Shown one piece after another: positions 17,020-26,510 of a stretch of 64,000 nt of DNA. The stretch lies in the NCBI RefSeq assembly GCF_020400825.1, contig NZ_JAINVH010000002.1, positions 358,721 to 422,720 on the forward strand. Direction: 5' to 3'. The notes beneath the pieces are model-generated. The model did not search any database. It was not told the origin of the DNA and was given only the letters and a program-made list of their open reading frames with translations. Every line of letters starts with the position of its first letter. Within the stretch, counting starts at the first letter, position 1. Made by a program: the position numbers and the translations under genes. The stretch comes from Streptomyces sp. HPF1205. Lineage in GTDB: Bacteria > Actinomycetota > Actinomycetes > Streptomycetales > Streptomycetaceae.

Positions 17020-18006
17020 ATGACGGTGACCATCAGGGACGTGGCCCGGCTCGCCGGTGTGTCCGCGTCGTCGGTGTGCCGGGCGCTCGCGACGCCGGAC
17101 AAGGTGCGAGCGACGACCAGGGAGCGGGTCCAGAAGGCCGCGGCGCAACTGGGCTATCACCCCAACCGCGTCGCCCGGGGACTGAGTACCGGCCGTACCG
17201 GCAATCTGGGTCTGGTTGTCCCCGACATCGCCAACCCGTTCTTCGCCGGCCTCGTCAAGGCGGTCCAGAACCGGGCACACGAGTGCGACTTCCTGGTTCT
17301 GCTGGCTGACACCGACGAAGATGTCGCCGCGGAGATGGATCTCATCCATACCCTGACGAAGCAGGTGGACGGCTTTCTGCTGTGCTCGCCTCGTGCCGGC
17401 GACGAGGATCTCCGCCTGGTCGGCGCCGACCTTCCCGTTGTCATGCTCAACCGCCGCGTGGGTCAGATCCCGTCGGTCATCTTCGACAACGCCGACGGCG
17501 TGCGGCAGGTGATCACCCATCTCGTCGCCCTGAACCACCGGCGCATCGGCTATGTCGCCGGCCCGAAGACATCGTGGGTCAACCGCGAACGTCTCCGTGC
17601 CGTGCGGACGCTGGCCGCGTCGATGGGCCTGGAACTGGTCGAAACCGGCACCGTGTCCCCCACCTACGTCGGTGGCGTTGCCGCCGCCGACGTCCTGCTC
17701 GCCGCGTCGGTCACCGCGGTGATCGCCTACAACGACATGATCGCCCTCGGCCTGATCAGCCAGATCACCGCGCGCGGCGTCCGCGTACCGCAGGACATCA
17801 GCGTCGTGGGATTCGACGACATCCCCACCGCCGGCCTCGTGAATCCCGCGCTGACCACCGTCAGCGAACCGAAGGAGCAATGCGGCCGGGCAGCCGTCGA
17901 CCTCCTCGTCGACCTCCTCAACGACCGTGAAGGGCCCGGCAACTCGCGCCGGGTCGCGCCCATGCAACTCGTCGTACGACAGACGACCGCTCCCAGCCCG
18001 GTCTGA
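17020..18006 (+). CDS. LacI-family transcriptional regulator
   Basis: 328 residues. The N-terminal helix-turn-helix TIRDVARLAGVSASSVCRAL is followed by the hinge YHPNRVARGLSTGRTGNLGL and a periplasmic-binding-protein-like sugar-sensing domain ending VPQDISVVGFDD. It probably represses the adjacent secreted hydrolase until a plant-derived oligosaccharide binds. The ATG at 17020 is supported by GAGAGG. Codon use is a little less GC-biased than in the flanking EPS genes, consistent with transfer as a two-gene island. Confidence 0.92.
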   Translation: MTVTIRDVARLAGVSASSVCRALATPDKVRATTRERVQKAAAQLGYHPNRVARGLSTGRTGNLGLVVPDIANPFFAGLVKAVQNRAHECDFLVLLADTDEDVAAEMDLIHTLTKQVDGFLLCSPRAGDEDLRLVGADLPVVMLNRRVGQIPSVIFDNADGVRQVITHLVALNHRRIGYVAGPKTSWVNRERLRAVRTLAASMGLELVETGTVSPTYVGGVAAADVLLAASVTAVIAYNDMIALGLISQITARGVRVPQDISVVGFDDIPTAGLVNPALTTVSEPKEQCGRAAVDLLVDLLNDREGPGNSRRVAPMQLVVRQTTAPSPV

Positions 18007-18078
18007 CGGGCCGGCTGACGCGGACAGCTACTTCCGGCCGCTCAGCCACCACAACAATTCCCCCCACAAGGACTCGCC

Positions 18079-20115
18079 ATGAGACAGAAGCTACTGGCCA
18101 AGCTACTGGCCTTCGTACTGATCGCCCTTGGCGTCGGCATCGGTACGAACGCCCTCAGCGCACCCGTGTTCGGCGCCACTTCCGCCACGAGCGCGGGCGC
18201 AAACGGCTCGGCCGACCTGGCCGCGGGCGGCTGCGTCGCCGATCCCGCTCTGCCCGGCGCCACGAAAAGCTCTCTCTACACCGTCACGGCGGACAGCGCG
18301 CCGCTGTTCGTCGAGAAGATAACCAAGTACGCACCCGACAATCAGGTCAATTACGCGCACTGTTCGATGGCGAGCGCGGGCACCGCGACGTTCTCGGTCA
18401 GCGTCTCTCAAAGCTTCACCTCCTACACCGTCAGCCCCAAGAGCCGGAACCTGGCGGTCACCCGAAGCGGCAACACGATCACCTTCGACAGCGGCCCGAA
18501 CTACCTGATCCTGCAGTTCGACTCAAAGGATCTGCTGTTCATCCTCATCGACGCGCCCGAATCCTCCCCGCCCCACCTGGGGGACGCCAACGTCAAGAAC
18601 CTCGCGGACTACGGGGTCGACAACACCGGCGGCACACTGGTCACCTCGAAGATCCAAAGCGCCATCAACGCCGCGTCCGGGGCGACCCAGAACATCCTGT
18701 ATGTACCGGCGGGCAAGTACTTGGTCGGTGAACTCTGGCTGAAGAGCAACATGACGCTGTACCTGGCGGCGGGGGCGGTGCTCTACGGCTCGAACAACAA
18801 GGCGGACTTCAACACCGGCAGCGGTGGAGTCAACATCGAGGGCATGCAACACGCCTTGCTGCGCGTGTATCAGGTGAGCAACGCGAAGGTGCTGGGTCGC
18901 GGTGTCATCGACGGCAACGGCACGTCGTTGCGGGCCCAGGGCCTGAACCTCGCCGTGGTCAAGATGGACAACAGCTCGAACATCCAGATCGACGGGATCA
19001 TCTCTCGTGACTCCAGCTACTGGAACACGCTGATCTACCGCAGCAACAACGTGACGATCAAGAACTACAAGGTGATCAACCACCGGCCCAACACCGGATA
19101 CAACCAGACCGACGGTGTGGACTTCGACGAGTCGACCAACGGCCTGTTGTCCAACGCGTTCCTCTACACCGGCGACGACAACATGGCGACCAAGAACGAG
19201 AACGCCACCGGCACGATCAACACCAAGAACATCACCCACGAGAACATCGTCTGTTACAGCAACTCGGGCTGCGCGAAGATCGGCACCAAGACCGAGGGCA
19301 CGTCGATGGACGGCATCACCTTCCGCAACCTCGATGTGGTGAAGGCGGGACGTTCGATGGTGATCGACGCGGTCGACACCGCCGTCATCTCGAACATCCG
19401 ATGGGAGAACGTCCGCGTCGAGAACACCGACAACCTGATCGACTTGCAGGAGGACAGCCCGCCGTCCTGGCGAACGGCGCTGAACACCGCAACGATCCGC
19501 GACGCCTACTTCACCAATGTCGCCTCAGACGTGAAGAAGGTTGTCACCCTGCACGGCCGCAACTCGACCGTCAATATCGTCGGCGTGCACTTCACCAACT
19601 TCACCGTCCAGGGCAAACCCGTCACCAGCCAGACCGACTCGGACGCGAGCTGGGACATCAACCCCTACGTCTCCAACATCACCTTCGAAACGGCCCCGAC
19701 CAGCCCGCCGCCCACCAGCGAGCCGCCGACCAGCGAGCCGCCCACCAGCCCGCCGCCCACCAGCGAGCCGCCGACCAGCCCGCCGCCGAGCCAGTCCAGC
19801 GCGTGCGACGTCGGTTACACGATGAACTCCTGGAACGACGGGTTCACCGCGAGCATCCACATCACCAACCGCGGCACCTCCACGATCGACGGTTGGACCC
19901 TGGCGTTCACCCTGCCGAGCGGTCAGACCATCACCAGCGGCTGGAACGCCACCTACACCGGCTCCAGCGGCGCGATCACCGCATCCAACGTCTCCTACAA
20001 CGGGACACTGGCAGCCGGCGCATCCACCGACATCGGCTTCCAAGCCACCCACACCGGCAATACCAGCAAGCCCGCCGATTTCACCCTCAACGGCGTCAAC
20101 TGCACCATCTCCTGA
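18079..20115 (+). CDS. Secreted pectinase-fold glycoside hydrolase (GH28/GH49-like) with C-terminal CBM2
   Basis: 678 residues: signal peptide (about 1-33), beta-sandwich-like N-domain (about 55-165), right-handed beta-helix (about 170-535) beginning NLADYGVDNTGG, a Pro-Thr-Ser-Glu linker (538-573) and a CBM2 cellulose-binding module (575-678; Cys576/Cys675, Trp585, 606, 622). Acid candidates D345, D348 (TDGVDFD) and D366-D367 (TGDDN) match the Asp trio of GH28. The GH28 GHG and RIK motifs are missing, which leans toward GH49-like or an uncharacterised clan member. AAGGA precedes the ATG. Asn/Ser/Thr-rich and lower in GC than its neighbours. Confidence 0.82.
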   Translation: MRQKLLAKLLAFVLIALGVGIGTNALSAPVFGATSATSAGANGSADLAAGGCVADPALPGATKSSLYTVTADSAPLFVEKITKYAPDNQVNYAHCSMASAGTATFSVSVSQSFTSYTVSPKSRNLAVTRSGNTITFDSGPNYLILQFDSKDLLFILIDAPESSPPHLGDANVKNLADYGVDNTGGTLVTSKIQSAINAASGATQNILYVPAGKYLVGELWLKSNMTLYLAAGAVLYGSNNKADFNTGSGGVNIEGMQHALLRVYQVSNAKVLGRGVIDGNGTSLRAQGLNLAVVKMDNSSNIQIDGIISRDSSYWNTLIYRSNNVTIKNYKVINHRPNTGYNQTDGVDFDESTNGLLSNAFLYTGDDNMATKNENATGTINTKNITHENIVCYSNSGCAKIGTKTEGTSMDGITFRNLDVVKAGRSMVIDAVDTAVISNIRWENVRVENTDNLIDLQEDSPPSWRTALNTATIRDAYFTNVASDVKKVVTLHGRNSTVNIVGVHFTNFTVQGKPVTSQTDSDASWDINPYVSNITFETAPTSPPPTSEPPTSEPPTSPPPTSEPPTSPPPSQSSACDVGYTMNSWNDGFTASIHITNRGTSTIDGWTLAFTLPSGQTITSGWNATYTGSSGAITASNVSYNGTLAAGASTDIGFQATHTGNTSKPADFTLNGVNCTIS

Positions 20116-20125
20116 CCCAACCTTG

Positions 20126-20174
20126 AGCCGGTCATGGGGACCGCACCCCAGAGGCGCGGTCCCCATGACCGGCT
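20126..20174. terminator. Bidirectional hairpin terminator
   Basis: A perfect 19-bp stem: 20126-20144 pairs with 20156-20174 (AGCCGGTCATGGGGACCGC and its complement) across an 11-base loop. It sits 11 bases after the hydrolase stop and between convergent genes, so it can serve both strands. It is followed at 20214-20243 by three 10-bp GGAAGAAGCC repeats. Confidence 0.85.
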
Positions 20175-20266
20175 GGGCTGTCATCCCGGAAAAGATCGGC
20201 CGGCAGGCCAACCGGAAGAAGCCGGAAGAAGCCGGAAGAAGAAGGGCTCGGCAGGTGGGCGGCCCG

Positions 20267-21202
20267 TCACCCCGTGCTCAGCCAGTGCTCGTAGAGCCCG
20301 GCGATCCCCTCCCTGAGCGGGATCGTCGGGCGCCAGCCCAGGCCGGTCAGGCGGGAGACGTCGAGGAGCTTGCGGGGGGTGCCGTCGGGCTTGGTGCGGT
20401 CCCAGGTGACGGCGCCCCCGTACCCGACGACCTCGCGCACCAGGTCCGCCAGTTCGCGGATGGACAGGTCCTCCCCGCAGCCGACGTTCACCGGCTCGTC
20501 CCCGTCGTACTCGCGCAGGAGCACCGCGCAGGCCGAGGCGAGGTCGTCGACGTGCAGGAACTCGCGGCGCGGGGAGCCGGAGCCCCACAGCATCACCTCG
20601 GGGGCGCCCGAGCGCGCGGCCTCGTGGAAGCGGCGGACCAGGGCGGGCAGGACGTGCGCGGTGGCGAGGTCGAAGTTGTCGCCGGGCCCGTACAGGTTGG
20701 TGGGCATGCAGGAGATGTACGAGGCCCCGTACTGGCGGCGGTAGGAGCGGACCTGGACGAGGCCGGCGATCTTGGCGATCGCGTACGGCTCGTTGGTGGG
20801 TTCCAGCGGCCCGGTGAGCAGGGCGTCCTCGCGGATCGGCTGCTCGGCCAGACGCGGGTAGATGCAGCTGGAGCCGAGGAAGAGCAGGCGCGGCACGCCC
20901 GCCGCGTGCGCCCCGGCGATCACGCTGAGCTGCAGGGCGAGGTTGTCCTCCAGGAACTGCACCGGGTACGTGGAGTTGGCCATGATCCCGCCGACCCGCG
21001 CGGCGGCCAGCACGACCGCGTCGGGCCGGGTGTCGCGCAGGTACGAGGCGGTGGCCGCCGCGTCCCGCAGGTCGAGCAGGTCACGGCCGCGGGTGAGGAC
21101 CTCGTGCCCGTCGGCGGCCAGACGCCGGGCGACCGCGCCGCCGACCAGGCCCCGGTGGCCCGCGACGAAGACCCGCGCCCTGGCCGGAAGGAGGTCTGCC
21201 AT
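20267..21202 (-). CDS. fcl: GDP-L-fucose synthase
   Basis: 311 residues. Rossmann motif GHRGLVGGAV (15-24), AAARVGGI, FLGSSCIYP and the catalytic Tyr-Lys pair in YAIAK identify the 3,5-epimerase/4-reductase that converts GDP-4-keto-6-deoxymannose to GDP-L-fucose with NADPH. It is divergent from gmd, which makes its substrate, with only 62 bases between the starts. Together they supply a fucose (or 6-deoxyhexose) donor for the neighbouring glycosyltransferases. Confidence 0.95.
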   Translation of the reverse strand: MADLLPARARVFVAGHRGLVGGAVARRLAADGHEVLTRGRDLLDLRDAAATASYLRDTRPDAVVLAAARVGGIMANSTYPVQFLEDNLALQLSVIAGAHAAGVPRLLFLGSSCIYPRLAEQPIREDALLTGPLEPTNEPYAIAKIAGLVQVRSYRRQYGASYISCMPTNLYGPGDNFDLATAHVLPALVRRFHEAARSGAPEVMLWGSGSPRREFLHVDDLASACAVLLREYDGDEPVNVGCGEDLSIRELADLVREVVGYGGAVTWDRTKPDGTPRKLLDVSRLTGLGWRPTIPLREGIAGLYEHWLSTG

Positions 21203-21264
21203 GCTAGGTCATTCTGCCAGCACCTGAACCATGGCCGACACCAGGGCATTTGGGGGGACGACAC

Positions 21265-22278
21265 GTGGGAAGGACCGCCCTCGTCACCGGCGTGACCGGG
21301 CAGGACGGCTCGTACCTGGCCGAGCTGCTGCTGTCCAAGGGCTACACCGTGCACGGCATCGTGCGCCGCTCGTCGTCGTTCAACACCGAGCGGATCGACC
21401 ACATCTACCAGGGTCCGCAGGAGCGCGACCGTTCGTTCGTCCTGCACCACGGCGACCTGACCGACGGGGTCGCCCTGGTGAACCTGCTGCGCGACCTGCG
21501 GCCGGACGAGGTCTACAACCTGGGCGCGCAGTCGCATGTGCGGGTCTCCTTCGACGCGCCCCTCTACACCGGGGACGTCACGGGCCTGTCGGCCCTGCGC
21601 CTGCTGGAGGCGGTGCGGGCCAGCGGCACGCAGGCCCGGGTCTACCAGGCGTCTTCCTCGGAGATGTTCGGCTCGGCGCCGCCGCCGCAGAACGAGCGCA
21701 CGCCCTTCCACCCGCGCAGCCCCTACGGCTGCGCGAAGGTCTTCGGCTACTGGGCGACCGTCAACTACCGTGAGGCGTACGGGATGTACGCGGTGAACGG
21801 GATCCTGTTCAACCACGAGTCGCCGCGCCGGGGCGAGACGTTCGTGACCCGCAAGATCACCCGTGCGGTGGCCCGCATCAAGGCGGGCCTGCAGGACGCG
21901 CTCTACCTCGGCAACCTGGACGCGGTCCGCGACTGGGGCTACGCGCCGGAGTACGTGGAGGCGATGTGGCGGATGCTGCAGCGCGACGAGCCGGACGACT
22001 ACGTGGTGGCCACCGGGCGGGCGGCGACCGTGCGGCAGTTCGTGGAGATGGCCTTCGCGCACGCCGGACTGGACTGGACGCGGTACGTCCGCTTCGACCC
22101 CAAGTACCGCCGCCCCGCCGAGGTGGACGCCCTGATCGGCGACGCCGCCAAGGCGCGCGACCTGCTCGGCTGGGAGGCCCGGGTCCAGGTCGACGAGCTG
22201 GCCGGGATCATGGTCGACGCCGATGTCCGCCAGCTCGCCGACCAGTTGGCCGGCGCGACCGTACGGATAGACCGTTGA
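21265..22278 (+). CDS. gmd: GDP-mannose 4,6-dehydratase
   Basis: 337 residues. The NAD(P)-binding [12 protein letters not shown] is at the N-terminus, then [18 protein letters not shown] and the YxxxK pair in SPYGCAK, plus [16 protein letters not shown], all diagnostic. It converts GDP-D-mannose to GDP-4-keto-6-deoxy-D-mannose. The GTG at 21265 is placed by GGGGGGA seven bases upstream. The stop overlaps the TTG start of the next glycosyltransferase (TTGA), so the two are coupled. Confidence 0.96.
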   Translation: MGRTALVTGVTGQDGSYLAELLLSKGYTVHGIVRRSSSFNTERIDHIYQGPQERDRSFVLHHGDLTDGVALVNLLRDLRPDEVYNLGAQSHVRVSFDAPLYTGDVTGLSALRLLEAVRASGTQARVYQASSSEMFGSAPPPQNERTPFHPRSPYGCAKVFGYWATVNYREAYGMYAVNGILFNHESPRRGETFVTRKITRAVARIKAGLQDALYLGNLDAVRDWGYAPEYVEAMWRMLQRDEPDDYVVATGRAATVRQFVEMAFAHAGLDWTRYVRFDPKYRRPAEVDALIGDAAKARDLLGWEARVQVDELAGIMVDADVRQLADQLAGATVRIDR

Positions 22279-23132
22279 CCGCGCCCGCGGCGGACCCGCT
22301 GCCGCTCGCCGTGATCATCCCGACCAAGGACGAGGCGGAGAACATCGCCCGTACCGTCTCATCGGTCCTCGGCCGGGTCGAGGCGGTCGTGGTGGTCGAC
22401 TCGGACTCCTCCGACGCCACGGTGGCCATCGCGCGGGACCTGGGCGCGCAGGTCGTGGCGTACGCCTGGGACGGCCGGTACCCGAAGAAGAAGCAGTGGT
22501 GCCTGGACCGGGTGCGGCCCGAGATCCCGTGGGTGCTGTTCCTGGACGGCGACGAGACGCCGAGCGCGGAACTGCTCGCGGAGCTGCGGGAGTTGTTCGC
22601 GGCCGGGCCGCCGCCCGCGGGGGCGTACGACATCCCGCTCGGCTACTGGTTCGGCGGCCGGCGGCTGCGGCACGGCCACACCATCGTCAAGCGCGCCCTG
22701 GTGGACCGCACCCGCTGCCGCTTCCCCGAGGTCGGGGACCTGGACGCGCCGGGGATGGGCGAGCAGGAGGGCCACTACCAGCCGGTGGCCGACGTGGTGG
22801 GCCGGCTGCGCTCCCCCATCGAGCACGAGGACCTGGACCCGGTCCGTACCTGGTTCGACCGCCACAACCGCTACTCCGACTGGGAGGCGTGGCTGGAGGT
22901 CCACCCGGACGTACGGGAGGGGGTGCGGCTGGCCAAGACCCGCCAGGGGCAGGTCTTCCACCGCGCCCCGTTCAAGCCGCTGGTGTCCTTCGCCTACGCC
23001 TACCTGTGGAAGCGGGGCTTCCTGGACGGCCGGGCGGGCTTCGACTACGCGGTGGCGATGAGCTTCTACCGGTGGCAGATCGGGGTGAAGGCGCGCGAGG
23101 CGCGGCGGCTCGGCCGCGCCACCTCCTCGTAG
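22275..23132 (+). CDS. Family 2 glycosyltransferase (WaaE/KdtX-like)
   Basis: 285 residues. The GT-A start [19 protein letters not shown], with [10 protein letters not shown] and the WVLFLDGDE acidic motif, places it with the GT2 enzymes that add a sugar to a lipid-linked intermediate on the cytoplasmic face. [10 protein letters not shown] and the C-terminal [10 protein letters not shown] are typical of the WaaE-like subgroup. TTG start overlaps the gmd stop. Its 3' end overlaps the convergent GT4 gene by 67 bp. Confidence 0.88.
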   Translation: MTAPAADPLPLAVIIPTKDEAENIARTVSSVLGRVEAVVVVDSDSSDATVAIARDLGAQVVAYAWDGRYPKKKQWCLDRVRPEIPWVLFLDGDETPSAELLAELRELFAAGPPPAGAYDIPLGYWFGGRRLRHGHTIVKRALVDRTRCRFPEVGDLDAPGMGEQEGHYQPVADVVGRLRSPIEHEDLDPVRTWFDRHNRYSDWEAWLEVHPDVREGVRLAKTRQGQVFHRAPFKPLVSFAYAYLWKRGFLDGRAGFDYAVAMSFYRWQIGVKAREARRLGRATSS

Positions 23133-24253
23133 ACCGCCGTCAGCTCCTCGACCACGGCGTCGATGGAGAACCGGTCGCGCACCAGCCGCCAGGCGGCGTC
23201 GGAGGCCTTGGCGTTCTCCGCCGGGTCCAGCAGGTCGAGGACGGCGCGGGCGATCAGGGGGCCGTTGTCGGCGTCGGGCCGGCTGGCGGTGAGGCGTCCG
23301 GCGCCGGCTGCCTCGACCTCGGGCGACAGGCCGCCGGTGCGGGTGACCACGACGGGCAGGCCCACCGACATCGCCTCCAGGACGGACACGGCGAAGGGTT
23401 CGACGACGGACGGCAGGACGTAGACGTCGGCGGCCCGCAGCCGGGCGAGCACCTGGTCGTGGGCGAGCGGTCCGGTCAGGTCGAGGGCGTGGGAGACGCC
23501 GAGGCGGGCGGCCTGGTCGCGCAGCGGTCCGGTCAGGCCGCCGGTGTCGGGCCCGGCCAGGACGAAGCGGGTGTCCGGGCGCTCGGCGAGGACGCCCGGG
23601 ACGGCGGAGACGAAGTCCTGGGGGCGTTTGCGCTCCTGGACGCGGGCGAGGTAGAGGACGGTCGGGGGGCGGCCGGCGCGCGGCGGGCGGCGCTCCTGGG
23701 GGGCGACGCCGTTGACGAGCCGGTGGAAGGTGCGCAGCGGGGTGCGGGGGACGACGGCCTGCACGCCGTCGCGCTCCTCGCCGGTCAGGTGCAGCACGGC
23801 GTCGGCCCGGCGCAGCACCCGCTTGAGGCCGAGCAGGTCCACGGCCTTGGCGAACAGCTTCTCGGTGGGGTCGATCATGCCGTGCGTCTGCAGCACCAGC
23901 GGTACCCCGCTGTCCAGGGCGACCAGCGCGAACGGCAGCGTGATCAGATCGCGCATGAGGTGGACGTGGACCACGTCGGCGCCCCGCACCAGCCGCCGGG
24001 CGCGGGCCAGCAGGCCGGGCGAGGTGATGCCGCTGACCTCGAACGCGGGCAGCAGGTGCCGGGCCTGGTGGACGAAGGAGGGCACGCCCTCGATCGCGGC
24101 CGGCAGCGGTCCGGGGAAGCCGTCGCCGAGGGTCGCGATCCGCGCGTCCACGCCCCGGGCGCGCAGGCCCCGGGACAGGTTCAGCGCGACCCTGGTCGGC
24201 CCGCCGAAGTCGTTCGTCGGCGTGTGCAGCGTGACCACGTGCAGGACCCGCAC
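23066..24253 (-). CDS. Family 4 glycosyltransferase
   Basis: 395 residues of GT-B fold. The N-domain has FGGPTRVALNLSRGL, and the C-domain has VLYLARVQERKRP and the donor-binding EPFAVSVLE (E-x7-E). It is expected to add one sugar of the EPS repeat unit using a nucleotide sugar. The GTG at 24253 gives VRVLHVVTLHTPTND, the normal GT4 start. The last 22 codons overlap the convergent GT2 gene; both frames keep strong codon bias up to their stops. Confidence 0.88.
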   Translation of the reverse strand: MRVLHVVTLHTPTNDFGGPTRVALNLSRGLRARGVDARIATLGDGFPGPLPAAIEGVPSFVHQARHLLPAFEVSGITSPGLLARARRLVRGADVVHVHLMRDLITLPFALVALDSGVPLVLQTHGMIDPTEKLFAKAVDLLGLKRVLRRADAVLHLTGEERDGVQAVVPRTPLRTFHRLVNGVAPQERRPPRAGRPPTVLYLARVQERKRPQDFVSAVPGVLAERPDTRFVLAGPDTGGLTGPLRDQAARLGVSHALDLTGPLAHDQVLARLRAADVYVLPSVVEPFAVSVLEAMSVGLPVVVTRTGGLSPEVEAAGAGRLTASRPDADNGPLIARAVLDLLDPAENAKASDAAWRLVRDRFSIDAVVEELTAVYEEVARPSRRASRAFTPICHR

Positions 24254-24421
24254 GGCCGGCCCCCTCCCCTGACGATCCCGCCCGCCCCCGGTCGGCCCAC
24301 TGTACCGGCGTGTCACCGGGCGACCGATGAGTTTCGGGGCGAGCGTCCGTCTTACCCGACGACAAACCTGACGGACGACGGCGGCACGCGCGCCGCACCC
24401 GACACACCCGTGGAGGCGGAG

Positions 24422-24904
24422 ATGGTCACGAAGGGCTTCACCACGTCCCTGTGGTTCGACGGACAGGCCGAGGAGGCGGCGGACTTCTACCTGTCGGTGT
24501 TCAAGGACGGCGAGAAGGGGCGGATCGGCCGCTACACCGACGCCGGGCCCGGCGAGCCCGGTTCGGTGCTGGCGGTGGAGTGGACGGTGAACGGGCAGCG
24601 GTTCGTCGGCATCAACGGCGGCCCGCAGTTCCACTTCGACGAGGCGATCTCGTTCCAGATCCACTGCGACGACCAGGACGAGGTGGACTACTACTGGGAC
24701 AAGCTCACCGAGGGCGGCGGGGAGCACGGCGACTGCGGCTGGCTCAAGGACAGGTTCGGCCTGTCCTGGCAGGTCGTGCCCGCGGAGCTGATCGGCCTGA
24801 TCAGCGACCCCGACGCCGGGAAGGCGGCGCGCACCACGCAGGCGATGCTGGGGATGAAGAAACTCGACATCGCGGCGCTGCGCCGGGCGCACGAGGGCGC
24901 CTGA
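24422..24904 (+). CDS. PhnB/VOC-family protein (3-demethylubiquinone methyltransferase-like domain)
   Basis: 160 residues with SLWFDGQAEEAADFYLSVF at the N-terminus and EISFQIHC-like plus YYWDKLTEGG and CGWLKDRFGLSWQVVP motifs, the standard pattern of the PhnB-type vicinal-oxygen-chelate proteins. Enzymatic role undefined in the family. GGAG lies immediately before the ATG. It sits inside the EPS locus without an obvious role there and is probably a bystander. Confidence 0.85.
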   Translation: MVTKGFTTSLWFDGQAEEAADFYLSVFKDGEKGRIGRYTDAGPGEPGSVLAVEWTVNGQRFVGINGGPQFHFDEAISFQIHCDDQDEVDYYWDKLTEGGGEHGDCGWLKDRFGLSWQVVPAELIGLISDPDAGKAARTTQAMLGMKKLDIAALRRAHEGA

Positions 24905-24992
24905 GACGACGTCAGGGCGCGGCGCCGGGACCCGGGAAGGATCACGGGCACCGCACTAGACTCGCTGCCGGGCGCTCGGAGGGGGCGGTGGC

Positions 24993-26510
24993 GTGGCGGG
25001 TGTGCTGGGCGGGAGCGGCGGCGTCCGCGCGCCCGCGGCCGAGGACCGGCCGCGCGCCCGGGCGGGCGGGCCCGCGGGCCCGACGGGCGGGGTCGGCCTG
25101 TCCCGCGCCTTCGCCGTCCCCCTGGTGCTGGGCCTGGTCGTCCTGCTGCCCGCGTACGTGACCGCCCAGCCCGGCACGGGAGAGCGGGACACCGCGTTCT
25201 GGCTGCAGCTCACACTGACGGTGTACGCGGGCGGGCGGCTGGCCGCGATGGTGCTGGCCCGCGGGCGGCAGCTGGTCCAGGGCGCGTTCTGGCTGTTCGT
25301 GTACGTGGCGATGGGGGTGGCGCCGCTGGCCCAGGCGGTGATCGGGCAGGTGCCGACGCCCGTGGTGGGGCCGCCGTCCGACACGGCGTGGGCGGTCGCC
25401 CTGGTGCTGGTGGGCTGTCTGGCGTTCGACACGGGCGCCCTGCTGGCCCGGCACCGCCCCGCGCCCAGGTGGCGCAGGCCCCGGCCGCAGGCGGCGGTGT
25501 CCCGGCGGCGGCTGTGGCTGCTGGTCGCCGTGGCCTACGCGGGCGGCGTCGTGTGCGTCGTGAAGCTCGGCGGGCCCGCGGTGTTCTTCACCAGCCGGCA
25601 GGGCGTCAGCGACTCGCTGCGGGCGAGCGGGCTCACCGGCGGCTCGGGCACCAGCCAGGTGGGGGCCGCGCTGGTCCGCGGGTTCGGCACGGTGCCCGCC
25701 CTGCTCGCGCTTCTGGTGCTGGTGCGCTGGACGGCCACCTCGCGGCCGGCCCGCCGCAGCCCGGCCGTGGTCCTGGCGCTGGCCGGTCTCGTGGTGCTCA
25801 ACGTGATCGTCAACAACCCGGTGTCCAACCCGCGCTACTGGTTCCTGACGGTCGTCTTCTCCCTGCTGTTCACCGTCTTCCCGCGCAGCCCGGCGGTCTA
25901 CCGGGCCGCACTGGTGACGGGGGTGGTGGCGGCGCTGCTCCTGTTCCCGTTCCTGGACCGCTTCCGGTACGACTCCGCCCCGGCCCACCGGGTCCCGGCG
26001 GGCTCGGTGCTGGAGCCGCTGACGGTCAAGGACTACGACCAGGTGGGCATGTTCGCGAACACGCTGACCTTCGCGGAGTCCGGAGCGGGGCACTCCGGCG
26101 GCCGCCAGCTCGCCTCCGACGTGCTGTTCTTCGTGCCGCGCTCGGTGTGGCACGGCAAACCGCTGGACTCGGGGGTGCGGGTCGGCCAGTGGATGGGGAT
26201 GACGAACACCAACCTGTCCTCGCCGCTGTGGGCCGAACTGTGGCTGGACTTCGGCCCGCCGGGCATGGCTGCCGGGTTCCTGGTGGTGGGGTACGCGGCG
26301 GCGCGCACCGACCGCCGGTACGTCCGGCGCACGGGCCCGGAGGGCCGGCCCGGCACGCTGGCGGCCGTGGTGGTGCCGCTGGTGGCGGGCTACTCGTTCA
26401 TCCTGCTGCGCGGGCCGCTGCTGCAGGCGGCCGGGCGGATCGGTATCGCGGCGCTGTGCCTGGCGCTGGTGGCGACGGTCAGTGAGGACCGGCGGAAGCT
26501 GCTGCCGTGA
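24993..26510 (+). CDS. O-antigen/EPS polymerase-like membrane protein (Wzy type)
   Basis: 505 residues with about 11-12 hydrophobic helices and a large extracytoplasmic loop near residues 330-400 (YDQVGMFANTL to FFVPRSVWHGKP), the topology of oligosaccharide repeat-unit polymerases. VNNPVSNPRYWFL is typical of this polymerase group. It would join flipped repeat units at the outer membrane face. The GTG at 24993 follows GGAGGGGGC. Its last 32 bases overlap the convergent flippase gene. Confidence 0.75.
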   Translation: MAGVLGGSGGVRAPAAEDRPRARAGGPAGPTGGVGLSRAFAVPLVLGLVVLLPAYVTAQPGTGERDTAFWLQLTLTVYAGGRLAAMVLARGRQLVQGAFWLFVYVAMGVAPLAQAVIGQVPTPVVGPPSDTAWAVALVLVGCLAFDTGALLARHRPAPRWRRPRPQAAVSRRRLWLLVAVAYAGGVVCVVKLGGPAVFFTSRQGVSDSLRASGLTGGSGTSQVGAALVRGFGTVPALLALLVLVRWTATSRPARRSPAVVLALAGLVVLNVIVNNPVSNPRYWFLTVVFSLLFTVFPRSPAVYRAALVTGVVAALLLFPFLDRFRYDSAPAHRVPAGSVLEPLTVKDYDQVGMFANTLTFAESGAGHSGGRQLASDVLFFVPRSVWHGKPLDSGVRVGQWMGMTNTNLSSPLWAELWLDFGPPGMAAGFLVVGYAAARTDRRYVRRTGPEGRPGTLAAVVVPLVAGYSFILLRGPLLQAAGRIGIAALCLALVATVSEDRRKLLP

